NCBI GenBank assembly: GCA_016987375.1
Contig: PJRA01000508.1
Span: 1,747,571-1,772,682, forward strand
DNA length: 25,112 nucleotides
Direction of reading: 5' to 3'
Origin: Brachionus koreanus
Taxonomy: Eukaryota; Rotifera; Eurotatoria; Ploima; Brachionidae
A program made the position numbers and the translations under genes. Shown here one piece after another: positions 22,201 to 25,112 of the stretch; within the stretch, counting starts at the first letter, position 1, and each line of letters opens with the position of its first letter. The notes under the pieces were generated by a model. That model ran no database searches, was not told where the DNA came from, and saw only the letters and a program-made list of their open reading frames with translations.

Positions 22201-23113
22201 TTATATTTTTCTAGATTTAAATCGAATGTTAATTTACCATAATTATTTGAAAATATTTAATCGTCTAAATATCTAAGCCGGTTAAGCGAATCGTAACGAA
22301 TAACATAATCCCATGAAATATGAGTAAACATTAATTTTCGGTTTCGGTTCGCTTGACAACACATGAATTAAATGTGTAAAATACTTTGAAAAACATCGAA
22401 ATACCATCTAAATAAGAAAGTTATTTCTATTTACTATTTAAACTTTCGTTTTTTGTTTTTTTAGATAAAACGCCTTCAAAACATAAAAAAAAATATGGTT
22501 AAAATTTTTCCGTTTAACATTAACAAAAAGCGGTTAGATAAAAGATTTTTCATTGACTAAATAATTATTTTAATTTTTATTTTTTAGTGACGATATTGAG
22601 CGACTTTTGTCGTGCTCGATAAGCGACAGTGACAATAAGACAATGACAGACAGTTCTCAAAACAGTGTGTCATTTAATGATTATTCAATTGATTTGGAGA
22701 GTGCATCTGAACTCTGGTACCAGCCTGACATGCCCAGAGACAATGTTTTGGCTTTTCTGATAAATCGAGAAATAGGTTCGTTTGTTATCAGATTAAGTTC
22801 ATCTTGCAAAAACTGCTTCGCTCTGTCAATTCGTGTGCCTTACTTTGCAAATCAAAACGGAGTAGCACACTATCTAATTACGAAGAACAAAGATGGCTTT
22901 AAGCTTAAAGGGGTCAATAAAGAGTTCAAAACACTCAAGTCGCTGGTCACTCACTACTCTGTTATGCAGGAAATTCTACCAGTTACCCTTAATCTAAATG
23001 ACTCGAGTTTTCATCAAAATAGTAATTTTCAAATTTTCAATTGTAATCAAGTAAAAAATTCTAATTTTATGAACAATCACAGAATAAAAAACTTGTCATG
23101 TCTTATAAAATAA
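16104..23113 (+). CDS. Five-exon gene for a tensin-type SH2 adaptor protein (650 aa)
   Basis: The joined exons are 16104-16223, 16276-16764, 21175-21256, 21318-22053 and 22588-23113, 1953 bases in total, one frame, ending in TAA. Every intron is GT-AG (52, 4410, 61 and 534 bases; phases 0, 0, 1, 2). The protein is Ser/Asn-rich and probably disordered for residues 1-510. It has a YLVP tyrosine motif at 119-122, cysteine pairs at 181/184 and 222/225, a proline-rich part at 236-264 with PxxP sites, a cysteine cluster at 301-306, and an SH2 domain at 519-612. SH2 domains bind phosphotyrosine peptides; this one keeps the key Arg in FVIR and is closest by eye to tensin SH2 domains. There is no PTB domain after it and no phosphatase/C2 region before it, unlike typical tensins. 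I infer a cytoplasmic signalling adaptor. The choice of start is the least certain part. Confidence 0.8.
16276..16764 (+). CDS. SH2 gene exon 2
   Basis: This encodes residues 41-203, beginning AKQLIRSNKIP after the acceptor TTTAAAAAG and ending QPI before the strong donor GTAAGT. It is rich in Ser and Asn, with the SH2-ligand-like tyrosine site DESGYLVP (Tyr119). Near its end are four cysteines: C170, C175 and the CIKC pair at 181-184. Codon use is clearly coding, in contrast to its flanks. Confidence 0.85.
16830..17392. mobile_element. Foldback element with 242-bp arms inside SH2 intron 2
   Basis: Arms 16830-17071 and 17151-17392 are equal in length and nearly perfect reverse complements. 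Outside one 20-bp block only three single-base differences are visible. The core of 79 bases is AT-rich and non-coding. The ends read CCGTAAAACCTTGCGATATC on the left and the complement of CCGTAAACCCTTGCGATATC on the right, each bordered by TA. A TA target duplication is typical of the Tc1/mariner group, which I infer as the mobiliser. High arm identity and a GC content well above the surroundings suggest a recent insertion. In pre-mRNA it would fold into a long hairpin. No transposase is encoded. Confidence 0.92.
17395..18780. other. Intronic AT-rich sequence
   Basis: Within intron 2. A weak match to the LINE 3'-end motif is present around 17838-17885 but is too degraded to call. A 9-bp hairpin (TTATTGCCA/TGGCAATAA) lies at 18064-18086. 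Nothing else is supported. Confidence 0.4.
18791..18830 (+). repeat. Possible tRNA-derived SINE fragment
   Basis: GGTTCAATACC at 18819-18829 fits the RNA polymerase III B-box pattern, and about 28 bases upstream CGGCTATG loosely resembles an A box. The surrounding 40 bases have mixed base composition in an AT-rich setting. No cloverleaf can be drawn, so it is not a tRNA gene; a SINE head is the best but weak reading. Confidence 0.2.
18981..19018 (-). repeat. LINE 3'-end motif, copy C
   Basis: The minus strand reads AGCTGAAAGGAAGGACTAAG, then ATCCATTCCAAACTGCC. Copy D at 23316-23355 is very similar over the whole motif. An A/T tail with TAATAATAATAA lies further left (18920-18935). Confidence 0.5.
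19575..19614 (-). repeat. LINE 3'-end motif, copy E
   Basis: The minus strand reads AGCCGAAAAGAAGACCTAAG, then CCTCTCTGATATGCCCTGG. It belongs to the same subtype as copy F. It lies inside intron 2 of the SH2 gene. Confidence 0.45.
19615..21174. other. Intronic AT-rich sequence before exon 3
   Basis: The stretch around 20160-20360 has a more mixed base composition than its surroundings but no open frame compatible with the gene's phase. No other feature is supported. Confidence 0.4.
21175..21256 (+). CDS. SH2 gene exon 3
   Basis: This short exon starts after the acceptor TTTGTTTAAG with GAA GAA GAA and ends in ACA ACA G before GTAGAA. It encodes residues 204-230 plus one base (EEELVKSNHSYC, FFESFTCESCLQSTT). 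It contains the second CxxC pair (C222/C225). The frame was chosen because only a one-base carry-over joins exon 4 without a stop: a phase-0 junction would give GCC AAT TGA. The 61-bp intron after it happens to be open in another frame, which could mislead a gene finder. Confidence 0.75.
21318..22053 (+). CDS. SH2 gene exon 4
   Basis: This encodes residues 231-475 and part of 476. It begins in a basic, proline-rich segment (LKVPRVRAPSPPQ, then PAPPLPSQPPPS) with several PxxP sites of the kind SH3 domains bind. ICCCNCCRKN follows at 300-309. The rest is charged and Ser-rich with Asp/Glu-rich patches (SQEDSSELD) and no recognised fold. The donor is GTAATT, phase 2. An overlapping minus-strand open frame at 21787-21993 is a shadow. 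Confidence 0.85.
22588..23113 (+). CDS. SH2 gene exon 5 (SH2 domain and C-terminus)
   Basis: The acceptor TTTTTATTTTTTAG precedes TGACGATATT; the leading T completes an AGT codon from exon 4. Residues 519-612 (22715-22996) form an SH2 domain: WYQPDMPRDNVLAFL, then GSFVIRLSSS with the phosphotyrosine-binding Arg544, a partner Arg526 in the first helix, His570 in AHYLI, then GFKLKGVNKEF and LKSLVTHYSV. The pattern 'WYxPxxxRDxxLxxL', 'GFKLKG' and the LPVTL ending points to tensin-type SH2 domains. The Asp that often follows the key Arg is Leu here. The 38-residue tail is Asn-rich and lacks a PTB domain. Confidence 0.93.
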
Positions 23114-23278
23114 TTTTTTTTACATAATATACCACATATATATATTTTTTTTATGTTGTATAAATTTTTTTTCCTTAATTGTCTTATGTTTTTTTTAATT
23201 GATTTATTTTTTACTCCTTGTAGTCAATTATTTTATATAAATAAAAAAAATAATAAAATTATGCGAGATTTTTTATTT
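23093..23278 (+). repeat. Direct repeat copy A: end and 3'UTR of the SH2 gene
   Basis: This runs from the last six codons of the SH2 gene through its 3'UTR. It contains a polyadenylation-type AATAAA at 23240-23245. The segment from TGTCATGTCTT to ATGCGAGATTTTTT recurs at 23760-23934 with a few substitutions and one deletion of about 20 bases relative to this copy. Confidence 0.85.
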
Positions 23279-23315
23279 TATTAATATTATTAAAAATATA
23301 GTTTGGGTTATAAAC

Positions 23316-23355
23316 CCTGGCAGTTTGGAATCGAACTTAGTTCTTCCTTTCAGTC
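23316..23355 (-). repeat. LINE 3'-end motif, copy D
   Basis: The minus strand reads GACTGAAAGGAAGAACTAAG, then TTCGATTCCAAACTGCCAGGG. An A/T tail with ATAATATTAATAAA units follows at 23270-23300. It sits between the two 3'UTR copies. Confidence 0.5.
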
Positions 23356-23547
23356 AACTGTAATAAGTTCATAGAAAGATTACAATAAATTTTAAAGTTG
23401 AAAAATAGTGATATAAAAATAAATGCTAATAAAAATACCAAAAAAGAGTTTCTATAGTTTTTTTCTAAGATAAAAAAGCCAATTTTTTACTCATTTAAAA
23501 ATTAAAATTGAAATGTTAAATTTTTTTTTCTTTTTTTTAAATTTAAC

Positions 23548-23771
23548 TTAATTATTATTCATTTTTTTCATTTCTATGTGTTTTTTTGCTATATCGAAAA
23601 GTGTGTAGAATTTTTTTTGTAAATCTGGTATATAGTCGTTGAGGTCACTATTGATTTGTTTATGATTAAATCTTGTAGATAAGAATTTTTCAAATAGTCT
23701 ACTGAATCTTGATTCGAGTAGTTCAATTTCTAAATTTGAATGGATGTATGTTAAAAAACCTGTCATGTCTT
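23548..23771 (-). CDS. Candidate last exon of a convergent minus-strand gene
   Basis: On the minus strand the acceptor-like ATTATTTTAG ends at 23772. From 23771 the frame runs through MTGFLTYIHSNLEIELLE, SRFSRLFEKFLSTRF, NHKQINSDLNDYIPDL and QKKFYTLFDIAKKHIE, to a TAA at 23548. The alternating charged and hydrophobic residues look like helical protein, not chance A/T translation. A Met at 23766 gives 72 residues. By eye the LLESRFSRL and NHKQINSDL parts recall the C-terminal region of gamma-tubulin complex component 4, a microtubule-nucleation protein, but that comparison is from memory and may be coincidence. No matching upstream exon was found to the right, so it may also be a duplicated fragment. 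The AG used is absent from copy A of the repeat. Confidence 0.4.
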
Positions 23772-23934
23772 CTAAAATAATTTTTTTATATAATATACCA
23801 AATATACATATTTTTTTTCCTTAATTGTATTATGTTTTTTTAATTGATTTATTTTTTACTCCTTGTAGTCAATTATCTTATATAAATAAAAAAAATAATA
23901 AAATTATGCGAGATTTTTTTTTTTATTTTATAAT
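23760..23934 (+). repeat. Direct repeat copy B of the SH2 3'UTR
   Basis: A near copy of 23093-23278, offset by about 660 bases and in the same orientation, including the AATAAA signal and the distinctive CTCCTTGTAGTCAATTAT and ATTATGCGAGATTTTTT segments. It lacks about 20 bases present in copy A. Its left end overlaps the start of the minus-strand candidate exon. Confidence 0.85.
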
Positions 23935-23936
23935 TT

Positions 23937-24385
23937 AGACTTAATTGAGAATTTGATATCAAAAAGAAAGTCTAAAAATTTAAATAACTTTTAATTTTCA
24001 TTTGTGTTTATTAAATGGTATTGTGAAATTCAAATACAAATCGAACAAAAATTATTCCTTTTTTAATTAACTAAAATTTGCTAAAATAAAAAAAATTGAA
24101 AAAATGGATAACTGGAAAAAATTGTAACATTTTGTTGGATCTTTTTTATCTAAAATAAAACTTTTACTTTATTCAATGTAATAATCAATTCAATAATAAT
24201 CGTATTGATGTTTCATTTGTCTTTTTTTTTTAGATAAGTAAAAAAGGTGCAACTAAGTATGTTTCACTTTGTTGCAGTATTTTTTTAAATGTTTCTTATT
24301 TTAGAAAATTTTAATTCATCAAAATAGGAATTCGTGTATTTGAATTTCACAATACCTAATTAAATAATCTAAAAAGATTTGAACA
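23937..24385. other. AT-rich stretch without recognisable genes
   Basis: No exon in either strand can be supported. If the minus-strand exon at 23548-23771 is real, its upstream intron would lie here and further right. Confidence 0.4.
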
Positions 24386-24491
24386 GTGTGAATTTTGGAT
24401 CAAAAAACAAAAATTTTGCAATTTTGCAAAACAGTATATGTATTTGAAGATTTTTAAAATTAAATTGCCAAGTTTTTGCATTGACTATATT
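24386..24491. mobile_element. Shortened relative of the 2349-2704 foldback element
   Basis: GTGTGAATTTTGGA, an A-rich run and AAACAAAAATTT match the left tip of the element at 2349. Further on, TTTTTAAAATTAAATTGC and AGTTTTTGCA match its core. The intervening arm is missing, so this is an internally deleted, diverged copy. It lies next to the mariner relic but I cannot show that the two are related. Confidence 0.55.
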
Positions 24492-24779
24492 TCTTGTCGA
24501 TGGGACACCAATAGATTAACTGTCAAAAGAAAAACGAGGTAGAAACTTGCAGAAAAAATTTGAAATATCAAAGAGTCAAAAAATGGCGATTATGTGATAT
24601 GGTTACAAGAAATGATGAGTAATGAGTCATGGAAATATCACAGAAAAATTAATAACAATGAGTCTAATTTGAGCTGGGTAAACCAAAGTCACAAAACTGT
24701 CTTTAAAGGCAATCAATTTAGAACTAAATCAAATATACAAAGCAAAAAATGCTCTAGTAGTTTCTTAGGTATAGTCCAT

Positions 24780-25112
24780 AAAAGAAATACCACTTTTTTC
24801 CTTATTCATTCCTTGTGGAGCAAAGGATCATTACTTTAGAATTCCACTCAAGTCGAACTTTTGCCATTACCCTGCTTCTACCCATGTCACATTTTTTTTT
24901 CTGATGTAAAGAATTTATTTTTCAATAGAATTATGATTTTTAAATAATGAAAAAACTCCATCGTGACTCCATCGTGGTCAATCTCTTCAGTTTTGTCTTC
25001 CTTGCAGCTGTCCAGGTAGTTGGAAGACCCGTTCTCTTATTGTCCTTGATCGGATCTCCAATTTGAATACGTTTGATCGTATTATATATAGTGCTTCGAG
25101 CGATTCTTTGCT
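24780..25112 (-). pseudogene. Tc1/mariner transposase relic, cut by the window edge
   Basis: On the minus strand, 25110 to 24940 gives RIARSTIYNTIKRIQIGDP, IKDNKRTGLPTTWTA and ARKTKLKRLTTMESRW before a stop. This is the second helix-turn-helix of Tc1/mariner transposases (S/R-S-T-V/I-Y-x-x-IKR...G, then the GRPR-type hinge, here GLPT). The DNA near 24960-24984 contains a tandem duplication of CACGATGGAGT units, which probably caused the frameshift. Further left, fragments such as NSKVMILCS and EKSGISFMD in different frames recall the catalytic-domain strand VMIWxxxxxxGKSGxxF. The catalytic Asp residues are not seen. Dead copy; the N-terminus lies beyond the window. Confidence 0.72.

Noticed and set aside
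23316..23355. The LINE 3'-end motif (minus strand) resembles RNA polymerase III A and B boxes (CTGAAAGG ... GTTCGATTCC).
   Set aside because: The two boxes would be only about 10 bases apart, far closer than in tRNA genes or SINEs, and no cloverleaf can be drawn.
24594..24839. Plus-strand open frame of 81 codons near the right end.
   Set aside because: It begins at a TTG, has no recognisable motif, and lies antisense to transposase fragments; it is most likely a shadow.

Overview
The window looks like nuclear DNA from an AT-rich invertebrate animal. It has GT-AG introns of very different lengths, a phosphotyrosine-signalling (SH2) protein, and decayed LINE, Tc1/mariner and probable hAT transposons with several foldback elements. 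A monogonont rotifer such as Brachionus would fit the base composition and gene style, but that is inference. Nothing looks bacterial, and there is no rRNA, tRNA or CRISPR. Tryptophan is encoded by TGG and genes end in TAA, so the standard code appears to apply.

Layout. At the left edge (1-433, minus) is the N-terminal part of an acyltransferase-3 family membrane protein. It runs off the window and is interrupted by one in-frame TGA. From about 500 to 14500 the window is gene-poor and filled with old mobile elements: an unrecognised coding-like remnant (1903-2100, minus), a foldback element (2349-2704), a probable hAT relic (2823-3064, plus), three LINE reverse-transcriptase relics (4887-5400 minus, 6982-7659 plus, 8690-9083 minus), a second foldback element (8171-8556), and scattered copies of a short motif that appears to mark LINE 3' ends.

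From 16104 to 23113 (plus) lies the one apparently intact gene. It is a five-exon gene whose exons join in frame to 650 residues and end in a tensin-type SH2 domain. Its 4.4-kb second intron holds a fresh-looking 563-bp foldback element with 242-bp arms. The exon 2/exon 3 junction places two CxxC pairs 37 residues apart.

Right of this gene the 3'UTR is present twice, as a direct repeat about 660 bp apart. Between the copies is a convergent minus-strand reading frame that starts just after a good splice acceptor. The right edge holds a broken Tc1/mariner transposase (minus).

The genes do not form a pathway. The SH2 protein is probably a cytoplasmic adaptor; the acyltransferase would be a multi-pass membrane enzyme if functional. 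I found no convincing new defence or mobile system. The most noteworthy items are the foldback element with an internally flipped 20-bp segment, the duplicated 3'UTR, and the single-nonsense acyltransferase.
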